Part shown: one piece after another, positions 47,640 through 58,691 of the stretch
Numbering within the stretch: position 1 is the stretch's first letter
How the letters are laid out: each line of letters starts with the position of its first letter
Source of the DNA: Stenopsyche tienmushanensis
Lineage: Eukaryota > Arthropoda > Insecta > Trichoptera > Stenopsychidae
NCBI GenBank assembly: GCA_008973525.1
Contig: WACJ01000217.1
Span: 1-64,000 of the forward strand
DNA: 64,000 nt
Reading direction: 5' to 3'
Made by a program: the position numbers and the translations under genes
Notes under the pieces: model-generated
The model's database searches: none
What the model saw: the letters and a program-made list of their open reading frames with translations, nothing else
What the model was told of the DNA's origin: nothing

Positions 47640-50091
47640 TCAAAATGAACTTTCTTTATTTTACTTTACAATTGGTCCGATACTTATCAGCACAGAAGCA
47701 TTATTCTGTATTTTCCGACAATATAAAAATATAAGATCTTGAGAATCTTGATGATTATGCAATCATCATCATCAAGTTTTATTGGTGCAATTTAAATATA
47801 CGATAATCTATGGTCATGAGAAATGCTGTATATTAAAGCATCATAAACTAACAGAAGTTCATTCATCTGCATTCAGATATAATATATACAGAGCCATTGT
47901 GATGCACATTGTGTGATACAATTATACTGCAGTTTACATCACGATTGTCTACTGTTATTATTTTTGGATCAAGTGTTGTTATTGTGCTCTAGTTTCTGAA
48001 CTTATTAAAATTAATTATGGACATAATTTAAGGGGATGTTCTAGTCTAGAATTTTGAAAAAATAAATTTTATTTTAATTTAATATATATATAAAAATTAG
48101 ATTTTTAGGAATATTTTATCCATAAGAATTTTTAAAATTCTCACAAACGAATGAGAGGTTTATAAATGAAGATTATGTATTTAAAACACTTGAAAGAAAA
48201 ATCTCTGTATCTGTTGTTGTGATCTTAATCATGACCAAAATAAGTCCTTCTAGCCACTCGTTGCTCCAAATCATGATTTAACTTATTTTTAACTGATTAA
48301 TAAGTCGTTAAATCGTGAATATTTTTTTAAAGATTTTACTTTGCTCATCTAATCGATAGTTTAATAAAACTAAAACAAAAAAGTTCTCTGTTTTTAAGTT
48401 TTCTAATTCTAATAATATGGTTGACATGATATCTCAATTTTTAATCAACTAATATTTTTAAAATTTAGTAGAATTTTTTTTAATATGACCTTCTATCGCC
48501 CTACCACATTTATGTCATATATTTTTTAAAACTATTTTTTAAAAAATTAAATCTGAAAATAGGAAAAAAATTGACTTTTTTAGCAATCGCCATTTTTGGG
48601 ATTTTTTTAAAAATGAATAAAAGGATTTAAATCTTGTCAACCAGGACTTCCTCTTTTATGCCAGTCTGTATTTTTATATATTCTGAAAATTTCAATAAAC
48701 TTAAGCCCTTAAATGTATTAATTCCTCCTTATTTAAATTTTTAATATAATAATACATGACTTCGAATCCAGTAAATCTGGATAAATTTAGATCAAGATGA
48801 TCGATCGAAAATATTAATATCGATCTACCAAATTCGTTGATATTTTAAATAATTTGAATCCGAACCTTTATAGTAGCGGTCCTACAACAGGTTCTAACCA
48901 TTTTAATAAAAATTAATTAAAAATAATATTTTCTTAAGCATGAATTTATGTATGATTATGTTTTTGTATCAATTTTTGGCTAAATTAATTTTGAAGGTCT
49001 CGCTGCTAAAAAATCCGAAATTTTAAGCTTCAAATTTAATTATCCAAGAGGGGATTGTTTTCGTCTTTAATATCACTTATTTAGAAAAAAAAAGTTTCCA
49101 ACAATACATTTCGCAGAATTCCGTAAACATTTTTGAGAAGGAAAAACAAAGGGGGTGTTTTCCTTTGGGAAATTTATCGCAACTCCGACCTCACTCTTTT
49201 AAAAGTGCGCGTGTTCGAAATAATAACAACCGGACACAATTGAAATAAATCTCTGTACCATACATATTTATGATTAATTTCGACATTGCAGAATATATTC
49301 GTTGGGCCGAACGTTGGTCAACAAACCCATAAGGTCAATAATCCGAAGCAGATGGTTATGTCATCGGATTTGTTCCGATTCCGAACTGAGAACTGGTTCC
49401 ACTCGAGCCTAACAGGACACGCCGTGTAGGTCATAAATCTCATTTTTCGCCATCGTAACTCATAGATAATCGACCTGCAATTTTTTCATGACTAATATCA
49501 AGATCGTCGTTAATAAAGCGGTAGTAATTTCACCGAAGAATCTGGAATGAGTCAGCTTCGAGAGCGTCAGCAGTTTCATAAAACCGAAAGTCGTCTTATT
49601 ATGGTCATGCATCAACGGGCAGGAGGAATGATTTTACGTTTTAAAACAGGGCGTTTCGTATCTTAAACGCGATTAACTGTTCATAATGACTGCCAAAACT
49701 GGAAAAATAGCGCAATGGAAATGTTTAAATTTCCGCTGCGATCGCTTTTATTGAGTTTTCTCCGAGAAGGGAGGGGCGTAGCTTTCAAATTTTATAGGAT
49801 TTCATGATCGAACGATTTGTTGAAACGACTCATCAATGCTGCTATCGATATAAGCCAGTTATTTAAGACCGACCATATAATTCGATAGAAAGTTTTAATT
49901 CGACGAAATCATAAAATGGATTCTCTAGATTAATACAAATCCATAAGACGTCGGTTCTTTGACTCTTCAGTATTTCTTCTTATTTGCCTCAGGCATATAT
50001 AAGGCTATGGATCATTTGCAAGACGCTCCTTGTATCAAAATTTAAGTTAGTGATTGTGTTGGGGTACCTCTTATTTTAATTACAATCAACC
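47640..50091. other. AT-rich non-coding DNA with a third copy of the duplicated segment
   Basis: Between 48340 and 48660 the order TTGACATGATATCTCAA, ACCTTCTATCGCCC, CAATCGCCATTTTTGG and TTGTCAACCAGGACTTCCTC matches 41.93-42.26 kb in diverged form. From 49130 to 49900 the composition is more balanced but nothing is recognised. Confidence 0.45.
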
Positions 50092-50092
50092 C

Positions 50093-50313
50093 TTCTATAG
50101 CATCGAGATTGGGACCACGCTATAGGAGCAAAACGTTATAGAAAGTTAGGCACCCATACAAAATTTGTACGTGTTAATTTATTAACAAGTGTACGTGACT
50201 AATACGCACTAGGGGACATTGACTTTGCGTACTTTACGTTTTAATGTATTTTACCCGATGCCCACGTAAAAAAAATGTCGCAAACGAAGTGGATGCTATA
50301 GGAGGCTCGACTG
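50093..50313. mobile_element. 221-bp TA-flanked TIR element
   Basis: TA at 50091-50092 precedes CAATCAACCCTTCTATAG, and GCTATAGGAGGCTCGACTG precedes TA at 50314-50315. The inverted ends match over about 23 bp with a few changes. The form fits a Tc1/mariner or pogo-type miniature element. A related end (CTATAGGAGGATTGAATG) lies at 58.18 kb. Confidence 0.8.
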
Positions 50314-50639
50314 TATAGTTCATGCTTTTGTCCAGATATGATTTCTTGACAAAAGTGTTGCAAGCACCTTTTTTAGTACCGATTTTAGCGACAATTCATG
50401 AGATTGATTTTTCGATTGAAAATTCAGCCTTTCGTCTTTTCATTTTAGAAATTTCCTTAAGATTCATATAACCAACTTTATTTATTTTAAAAATCCCACA
50501 CGTATTGGAATGTTTTCTTTGCTTCGAACTTTATTTGCCAATTTTTTGTCTTAACATTATTTAAAAATAAGAATAAAAAATAGTTTGAAATAATGACATC
50601 ATTTTATAAATCACATTTTTTAATGATAACAACAAATAT

Positions 50640-50810
50640 GTGTTTCGTGAACCGTGTCTCGATACAAACTGATTGGAATCAATTGTTATAATTTTTTAAA
50701 ATTCGTATTTAAATTCGTTTCGGTGTTCGTTCCGGCTTAGTTAAAAACAAATTATATTGGTTCGGCCACGGTTTTACTGGTTTTCGGTTCGGTTCCGGTT
50801 CGAAACCCTG
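50640..50810. repeat. hAT-like repeat, right end
   Basis: Blocks of TTTCGGTGTTCGTTCCGG and TTTACTGGTTTTCGGTTC lead to a terminal GGTTCGAAACCCTG at 50810, the complement of the CAGGGYTT-type end seen at 2589 and 41633. The left end is not clear. Confidence 0.55.
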
Positions 50811-50814
50811 CTTA

Positions 50815-52376
50815 ATCGTATCATTTTCATTTTTCTTTTAAACTATAACTTTAATAATCATATCTATGATTAACAACTAACATAACTAGCTCATCATAAA
50901 GCCCAAAGGGAATAGAATTTATTATATATGATATTTAAAATATCAAGTTTTTTGCTTATAATATACATAGTGAAATATAATAAAATATTTAAATTCGCTG
51001 AAATGTTCCAACGACCCACTTAAAGACTATTGAATTTCTATTATGTTTAGCTTCTCGTGAAGAAAAACTCTTTGAAATGCGTAACAAAGCGATCCAAATG
51101 CAATATTCTTCGGCTTTTATCATATCAGTGGACAAATAAAATACTTGAGACATGCTGATCTCAACTATTCACGATACAGATAAATATTTCTATATTTAGC
51201 GTAAGTACTTGCTTATGGCCTACAAATTTGATCGATTGTTTGAATTATCATAAATAAGAATAGATGTCAATATTTGGCCTGAATATTGACATGTAAAAAA
51301 TTATCATGATCTATTGTCAAATGTTATTAAATAAGGTCAATATTGTTATATTTAAAAACAAACTGTTATCAATATCAGCCGAAGAAAGATAGCCTTGAGA
51401 TTGCATATTTGCATATGGTGGAGGAAAAAAAATAGAGCAAATATTTGCTTGTCCTTAAAAGTCCTTTCAAATCTTTCAAATGTCAATTTTTGATTTAAAG
51501 CCTACATATTAATAATATATTAGTTCATAGATTTGATCGAAAAGTTTGGGTTTTTTATCTTGTATGATAAAATCGTTTATATATCTGGTATTTGTTTGAT
51601 TTATAGATATGGGACATGTGGAAAAAATTAAGTTCTTTCGCTGTATTGCATGTGAAAATAAAAGATTAGAAGCAAAAGGCCCTCAATATGGAATTAGGGC
51701 CACACTTTCCGCAGCAATGAGTCGGTTTATAAGTAAACTTCTAAACGGATATCGATTCGCGACGAAGGGCTCCGCCGCCAAAGAACTTCGGCAGAACCTG
51801 AGGGCAGATAGACGGGGTGGAAGGTTAAAACGGCAACTTGAAAAGTTAAATATTTGAATAGCCACAAATATTGAATAGGGCCTTCAGTTTGCTCAAACGA
51901 ACGTCTCCCGTTTTACGATCGGCTCTAAATCACGTCGGCCGCCATGAGGGCATCATCAACCGGTCCAACTTTGAAATATTTAAGCCCTAATCTCTAACGA
52001 CCGGGGCCTAAAGTAACGTGGTTATTACGATGGAAAACGTGACCCGTGCCAATTCGTATGGAGGCAAATTTTCACGCTGAAAATTATACTGCGGCGTTTT
52101 GAATTTCGGACTTCATTACATTCATATTACGTCTGAGGTGACTTATGCGACCTCTTGATAAAATTCGAATTAAAATATTATTAAAACCGTGATTGCTGAT
52201 ATATTGCCATTAGTGTTATACGAAGCATATTATATGTATTAATTAGTATAATATCATTTAACCAAATATAAGCCCGGACTATAGAAGTTAATATAATTGA
52301 ATTTAACTATTTTAAATTTAGTCTTCAGAAATATTTTAGAAATTCAGCTGGTGTCAGAACCAGGGTTACCGTTGTA
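50815..52376. other. Non-coding DNA with a GC-richer island at 51.6-52.1 kb
   Basis: The 82-codon plus-strand frame at 51609-51857 encodes a strongly basic product (LRADRRGGRLKRQLEK near its end). It follows an acceptor-like TTTGTTTGATTTATAG, but no donor or homologue is known to me, and an opposed frame covers the same bases. A conserved non-coding element is at least as likely as a small gene. Confidence 0.3.
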
Positions 52377-53077
52377 TTAGAGTGTCCCATAAGTTTATTT
52401 TATTGAATAATATATAATCCATTCTGTTTTATTACCTTTCTCCATCTCTCTGAAAGCCTCATAATGCATTCTTGCCAAAATTTTCCAAGTTTGTTGGCAA
52501 AATATTGATCAAGGTACATTTTTATATCATTTTTTGAATTAAATTTTTTACCTCGTAATGAATTTTTAAAGAAATAAATAAATAATAATCTGAAGGGGCA
52601 ATGTCCAGAGAGTATGAAGGGTGAGGTAAAACATCCCAGTCAAATGATCATGAGTCACTACCCCCTTCCAGTCCCACCAAATGCATAGCAAAACTTTTTT
52701 TTTGATGCAGGCCAGATTTAGCTACAGTTAAAGCTTCTGTACCCTTTGTCCAAGACCGTTTACATTGGCTATTATCATAGAGTACCCAACTTTCATCTCC
52801 AGTGATAATTCTCTTAAAAAAAGGTTGGCTATTATGTCGTTGGTGAAGAAGATCACATGTTTAAATACGTTGAAGTTTATTTGAGTCACTCAGTTCATAA
52901 GGAAGCCACACATCTGAACGATTGATGTGCCCAATTTTGTCAGATGATTATGGACGGATGTTCGTGGAATTTCTAACTTGTGAGCTATTTCGCGAACAGT
53001 ATATCGCGGGTTTTCTTCAATCATGGCTATGATTAGATCTGTGTTCATTTGCGAAAGAAACTTATGGGACAACTTAA
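52377..53077 (-). mobile_element. Mariner family 1, copy C (701 bp, TA duplications intact)
   Basis: TA at 52375-52376 and 53078-53079 flanks ends TTAGAGTGTCCCATAAGT and ACTTATGGGACAACTTAA. On the minus strand the N-terminal transposase region is well kept, whereas the catalytic core is deleted between the PHP segment and the WDWKG segment. The breakpoints differ from copies A and B. Confidence 0.9.
52890..53055 (-). pseudogene. Mariner transposase N-terminal region (helix-turn-helix)
   Basis: A frame opening inside the TIR reads FLSQMNTDLIIAMIEENPR, then YTVREIAHKLEIP and RTSVHNHLTKLG, the mariner paired-type helix-turn-helix that binds the TIR. A frameshift after the TKLG motif disconnects it from VWLPHELT. 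The likely start is the ATG at about 53048. It is non-functional alone but could in principle encode a DNA-binding peptide. Confidence 0.85.
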
Positions 53078-53099
53078 TATTTATCCGTGTTATACTCAT

Positions 53100-54573
53100 T
53101 TTTTTAAATTTTCCTTCTAAATTTATCCCAAGTATAATGTATTGATTAAGTCAGATCTTTTATATACATATTGCACAAAAGTAATAATAAATTTAAAAAA
53201 TATATATCCTCAATTAGGATTTAGGGTTAAACTTTATATCGATTTTATCATCGATATATCGATTTCAAATATATACCCAAATTAATTCATATTAAAAATG
53301 AATTAAATCCACCCCTGCCATGATCCCCAATTGGTATTATTCCTTTAAAACCTTTATTTTAAAGGCTATTACCATTTTTTTTTATTCCGCAAAAAGGAAA
53401 ATCTAATCCGAAACATCATCCAATATGCCACCCGAAAGAATTAAATACGGCCGGTTAAATACAGAAGCTTTGAAAATCCTGCCCAAGAAGCTTAACTTGC
53501 TACCCTGTCAGTAATTAATTTCTGTACTTACAAAACCTTTCAAATAAGCCACAACGAACATCATTTTTTCGTTGACAATATTACACAAATTTTAAGCGGA
53601 TTTAATAGCAGGACGCAAATATATAATTAATAGAGCATTGCAATGATTTAATAAGACTTCTGCGATTGTACAATCGAGAAATTAAGCATTCAAACACACG
53701 ACCGTACAATTAAAGTATTATTTTTTATTCATAAGTATAGCTATCATCAAGAGTATCGGAGTTACGTATTAGGTTTTTCTCGCGTTTTCGTCATACGTAA
53801 TTTTGGCATATTAAAAATGTTTACTCTTGTTTAGTTTTACTTTCACCAATCCTCGTAATTAACTTTGCACCGGTCGTAGACTTTTTTTTGCTCGTTTGTG
53901 ATTTTTGGCGCACATTTAGAGCTCGCCATAATCGGCCATTACCGTAATGAAACCGTTTTTGTTTAAGAGCATGCTAACGGTTTTGCTTTATTTGGTAATT
54001 GGCCGCCTAAATGGTCTGTTTATTTTAAATGGTTATGACGCGAGAGTGGTGTCTCGTATTTTTGGTGGTCATAACAATGGTGTTTTTTGGTGTTGATTTG
54101 GCAATTTCCGCGGCATATCAATGGATTGGGCCAAATGAATCATTCATTGTCAATTTAAGGCGAAGGAACTTCTTGGAATTCGACCAATATCCTGCATCGG
54201 CGCTTTATCCTTAGACTTATTCACAATCTAGCATGCAATAAATATTTTATTACCTCATGAACACTTAGCATCTTAGTCATTTGTAAAACCACAAGGGTCA
54301 TGACAGATGGTTATTATGACTTCATACATGTATTTATTAAATTGCAATATTCATACCCACTATACCACAGATTTCATAAAAGCATTCAAAAATGTATAAT
54401 TTAATACATCCTGATAAAAATTCTCGTTTAAATTGACATTATATTTAGAAAAATCTTTAATTCAGTTTTGGAATTACGCGATATGGACTATAAACCGCGT
54501 AATTTAATCCAAACAATATATATTGTCCTTGTTTATTTTACGATCACATTATTTTTGTCCTTAAGTACTTTGT
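53100..54573. other. Non-coding DNA, no supported gene
   Basis: A 61-codon plus-strand frame at 54029-54214 begins with a hydrophobic segment but matches nothing I know. No repeats are recognised. Confidence 0.45.
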
Positions 54574-54574
54574 A

Positions 54575-55104
54575 CGAGGTTCATCCAGAAAGTAAGGTTA
54601 CAACATTTATGTAGGATATAAAAATGCTTGTATTTAATTTAAATTCACAGGATACTTTATAAATACCATCTTTTGTATGCCAGTGTCATAGACTTCCACA
54701 GATAACTCTTTTATGGATTAACTTTAGAATTCTGGGGTATAGTGACACGCTCGTATCTCATCCCCCATCACGATAGAGTCCAGAAAAGCTTCTCATAATA
54801 TGTTGTCGACTTATCACATCACCACCATAAACTTTCACGAGTTTTCAATGGATATTCGCAGCGGTATTGTTCTGCAGTCAGAAAATGGATGATCGCGCAG
54901 ATTTCACACGGACGAGGAAGGCGTGAGTGCGCGATGATCTCTCCATCGGAAGAATTTACTGTGACTGAACAAAATGGCCGACAAACACGCGGAATCAAAC
55001 TGACTGTTAGGATTTAGGACCTACGCCAAATATGCCAATTTTAAAATAAAAAACAACCCCCTGGCCTCAGAAGCCCTTGGAACCTTTCTTTCTAGATGAC
55101 CTTG
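54575..55104 (-). mobile_element. Mariner family 3, 530-bp deletion derivative
   Basis: TA at 54573-54574 precedes CGAGGTTCATCCAGAAAG, and the right side ends with CTTTCTAGATGACCTTG, its imperfect inverted match. On the minus strand, CEICAIIHFLTAEQ resembles the mariner N-terminal (D)CEIRSVIRFLTA block, and near 54760 GDEIRACHYTPEF resembles the TGDE(T)W.HHYTPE block with the first catalytic Asp. The two are brought close by deletion and are out of frame. It is dead, and distinct from families 1 and 2. Confidence 0.75.
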
Positions 55105-55322
55105 TTGGGCCAAAAAGAGATCGGTTTTATTACATTTTTATGCGAAAAGTATTAGATATAGAACGTTGATATTTAATATGTTGACTAAGCGACTCTTATT
55201 GAGCTTAAAAATATTTTTAAAGTTTGACCAAGTATAGCAGTGGGAGTGAGCGATGACATTCTTCACCATGGAAGTCCAAAAAAATTAAACATATTTTTAC
55301 TTCCATCTCTCTTCAGGTGCAA

Positions 55323-55576
55323 TGTGTTATTTTAACAGCGCCATCTCTTGTGGCCCTGCGGAGACATTGCACCTGCATATCGACCGATCGCTTCTTGCGC
55401 GTGCACCGTTGCCCGTTGGGGAGAATCGTCATTTAGCCTTGGCCGCGGGAAGTCGTCCTTCCTGTAGTCAGATCTCTCTCTCTCTCTTTCTCTCGTGTGA
55501 AATAAATAGCTATTTAGAGAAGATAGTCTTTCTATTCGACGCCCGTCTATTCCCATACATTCGTCTAGCTACAACA
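55323..55576 (+). repeat. Solo LTR-like repeat, plus strand copy 2
   Basis: TG-start (TGTTATTTTAACAGCGCC) and CA-end limits correspond to the copy at 31.6 kb. It holds GTCGTCCTTCCTGTAG, a (CT)n run at about 55472-55490, AATAAATAG and TTCGACGCCCGTC. After it, AATAGAAGAACGGA and a GC-rich tail (to about 55730) could be the start of an internal region. The 127-codon frame at 55322-55705 spans LTR and tail and is not a host gene. Confidence 0.6.
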
Positions 55577-55734
55577 CGGCCCAATAGAAGAACGGACCCG
55601 TACGCTAGCGCGGCCATCCCGACGAGCAAGGGGGGTGGGGAGCTGCCCAAGGACTCTACCCCCAAGAGCGCCCCCATCTCAACGTTACAATCCCGTTTGT
55701 TCTAGCCACCCTCCTCTCCCTTCCCCCTTTTATA

Positions 55735-57713
55735 AGAGGACTGTTGTTGTTGGAATGTTATTGCAAACAACCACTTATAATCAGCCTTGATTGACTTTAT
55801 TGTTTGTTTCATTTTTATTAACTCATTATAGTCCGTTGATATTTCGTAAAAGATACTGCTGATACCCCTAATAAACCTATATAGTATAATTTAATCTTTA
55901 AATCTTTCTTTTATTACGACTCATGTTATAATTGTAATTTTCAAATAGCTTATTATACTGGATGTGTTGTCTTACAGTGTATAATGATTTTTCATTGTCT
56001 ATGAATCCCATAAAGAGAAACTTTCATTATAGCCCACTTTCTTTATTATTTTATCAATGTATTATGTTGAACTAATTACTGTAGTCTGCTACTTTTATTG
56101 TTCGTATGAAATATTACAAAAAAATACGGCAAATGACTGGGATTACTGATTTTTGGTCGCTTTAATGCTCCATTTAAACTTTTTCAGCAAATTTATTCAC
56201 AAAATGGAAATGCGTCTTTTCTTCGGGCAGTGGCCCTCAAAAAATGAACACATTGTAAGGAAATAGCATTCAAATGTATGACAAGTAGTACTACGAAACA
56301 AGCCACACCACCGGTAGTCCATTAGCATTCCCGAGTATTGAAACAATGCAGAACCGCCGACAAGTTGAGAGAGAACGGAGAGTGAAAGAAGAAAGAAAAA
56401 AGTAGGAAGTTGAAACCAAGTGGGACAACCGAAGTTCACGCGATGAATATTAATGCGATTGTTCCGACATTACACCGGGCCGGCGACGAGTGCGCCAAAA
56501 TGTGACAAATGTCCGGGGTCGTTAAGGGCCACTTTCGCGACCCCCTCGATTTTATTCAAATATGACCCATTCGCAGCTAGTTAAACACGCTCCGTCCTAT
56601 GCCTAACTATTTTAGTCGCCTATGGTTCTAAAAATGCCACAAGAAAAGACACTGACCAATTCGGACGAAATCCATCAATCATTCCAAGCTAGCTTTTTTG
56701 CTGTGTATTAAATAAGATGGTAATTACTTGTATTGTTTTCACTCCATTAAACTTTCTACTCGGCCTAATGAAAACGAAACGATTTTTTTTTCAACATCCG
56801 TTACTTCGATAACCAAGAAAACGGACACGGATATACAGCTAAGATATTTTTTTTTCTTTTTGTGAGACCTCAAAACCATATGATACGGTGAAATTTCTAC
56901 CACATGATATACTGGATCAAAATTTCTCAAACTGGAACTTTTTAACTTTGTATACAACTAAAACAATATTTTTTTAAACTATTTATAATATTTCATCAAA
57001 TGTATTTACATCCCTTAAAATTGTTTTTATATTTTAACAGTCATTACACTTATCTCAATGATAAACCGTTAACATTGAAATATATAACAAAATCCATTCA
57101 TTTCTGACACCAGTGTAATCCATACATTGCATCATTTTTTCTATTAATCTTCAACCATGCGTTACTGCTTTTTTATAATAAATATTTATGCAATAAGAAG
57201 TCTTTATTTGGCTCATCCAGTTATTGCAACACATCATCCAATTGCTTGAGATACGTCTACTTAATGGTACATGGTTATGATAGATAAGCTATGAATTTAT
57301 TTATTTTTTGTTAGAAATGGGGACAAATTTAATGATTCTGATGAATACAACAAATCTACGAAAAATACTGGGACATTATACTTATCAATTATTATTGAAA
57401 ACATATTCACCCCATGCTAGTGAACTTGCTACATTTGTGAATATACAAACAAGATATTTTGTTTTATTAAAATACGCATTTAAACTTCAAGATCAAAGCT
57501 TTTAGATCTGGAATATTTTTTTAATGAAAAAAGATACCAAATTAAGAAGATGAATTTTTGAGTACTTGTTTAAAATTCATAAGGAAATTGATATACTTTG
57601 ATAATGAATTACCAAGTGGTTCCTATAGACCCCCAGAGGTTCTTGTGACTACTGACCTGCATTAAATTTAAATTAATTTGGGTGAGTACATTGATAGCTT
57701 TGGGGGGTACTAG
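55735..57713. other. Non-coding DNA with a short GC-rich island
   Basis: At 56440-56600 GC rises sharply within AT-rich DNA, with no open frame of note. Frames at 56197-56439 and 57308-57505 have no recognisable product. Confidence 0.4.
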
Positions 57714-57973
57714 GGGCAGTAACTGTCTAATCTATGTATACATATATACAGTACATACATGTTTTTTAAATTGTTATATTAACCTTTCCCTACCGGTGAT
57801 GTATTTACTACACCTCGACTCTTATAATGGGAATATTGATATGAAATATAATAGATACGGAGTTCAGAATTTTTGTATTCCTCCTTAATATATTTACGAA
57901 TCACATCAAAGTATTACAGTATATAAGTATTCATCTGCAACGACGGAAATAAATAATATGTCGGAAAATCGGG
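57714..57973 (+). repeat. Dispersed 0.25-kb repeat B, copy 3
   Basis: Same unit and orientation as 23733-23981, starting GGGCAGTAACTGTCTAATC and ending AATAAATAATATGTCGG, with a small insertion in the TATATACAGTACATAC stretch. Confidence 0.85.
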
Positions 57974-58154
57974 AATTTTGCGAGTTTTAGTCCATGTCTC
58001 AGCAGAAAGGAATTTTATCAATCACGTTGATGTTATTATATGAAAATGAGGACTCACACGATCATCGACTCGAACTACCATTTAAATATCTGATGACGAT
58101 ACCTCCAAGAGCGTGGAGGCTGAGCGTGCATTTTGAGCAGCAAGTTGCGTTTTG

Positions 58155-58202
58155 TTTCTATAGCGTGATCTCCACCTCGACACTATAGGAGGATTGAATG
58201 TA
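58155..58202. repeat. Fragment related to the 221-bp TIR element
   Basis: CTATAGCGTGATCTCCACC and CTATAGGAGGATTGAATG followed by TA resemble the ends of the element at 50093-50313. Confidence 0.4.
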
Positions 58203-58513
58203 GACTCACATATACAGATGAATTAATACGAATGCATTAACAATTTATTAAATTATCCACAAATGAAGAATTAAAAACAGAGTTTGTATGTAGTTATTTC
58301 ACTTGAGAGTTCGGGGATCTTAGATGAAGTGCTAAAATTTCGCATGCTGGATCTAATTGATAAGGACAAATGTAAAATAGCATCATTTTCATAGCTCAAA
58401 TATGTATTTTTATACTGTATTTGCAAAAATTATTCGACTTTTACCCCACATGTTGGAAGTCTACGCATATGGCAACATATGAGAGAGGAAGAGAGTACCG
58501 CCCGAGGCCATGG

Positions 58514-58691
58514 AGAAAGTGGAGACGAGGAACAAAATCAAGTTTACGAAGAGCTCGTTAGCAGTACCAGTATTCGAATACGGCTTCTGCTACTTTTTGA
58601 TCGCAATGTTTGAAGTGACAATCACAGGTGAGTCAAATAACATCTGATTGAAGATAACTCTGTTTTTCCTCCGCAGTCTCTCGTAATTAGC
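58514..58691 (+). CDS. Candidate small two-exon reading frame with a 49-nt intron
   Basis: ATG at about 58514 has a strong context (GAGGCCATGGAG) and an in-frame stop shortly upstream. The frame runs about 38 codons (start MEKVETRNKIKF, then a hydrophobic stretch YGFCYFLIAMF) to CACAG|GTGAGT at 58627/58628. A CTGAT branch-like motif, the tract CTCTGTTTTTCCTCCGCAG and an acceptor at 58676 close a 49-nt intron. After joining, the frame ends within about five codons, giving a protein of roughly 43 residues, so this may equally be a non-coding transcript or a chance pair of sites. The intron is near the lower size limit for insects. Confidence 0.25.

Noticed and set aside
51683..51865. 60-codon minus-strand frame
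   Set aside because: Shadow of the basic plus-strand frame; no independent support.
55472..55490. (CT)n run
   Set aside because: Short simple repeat inside the LTR-like element; not an independent feature.
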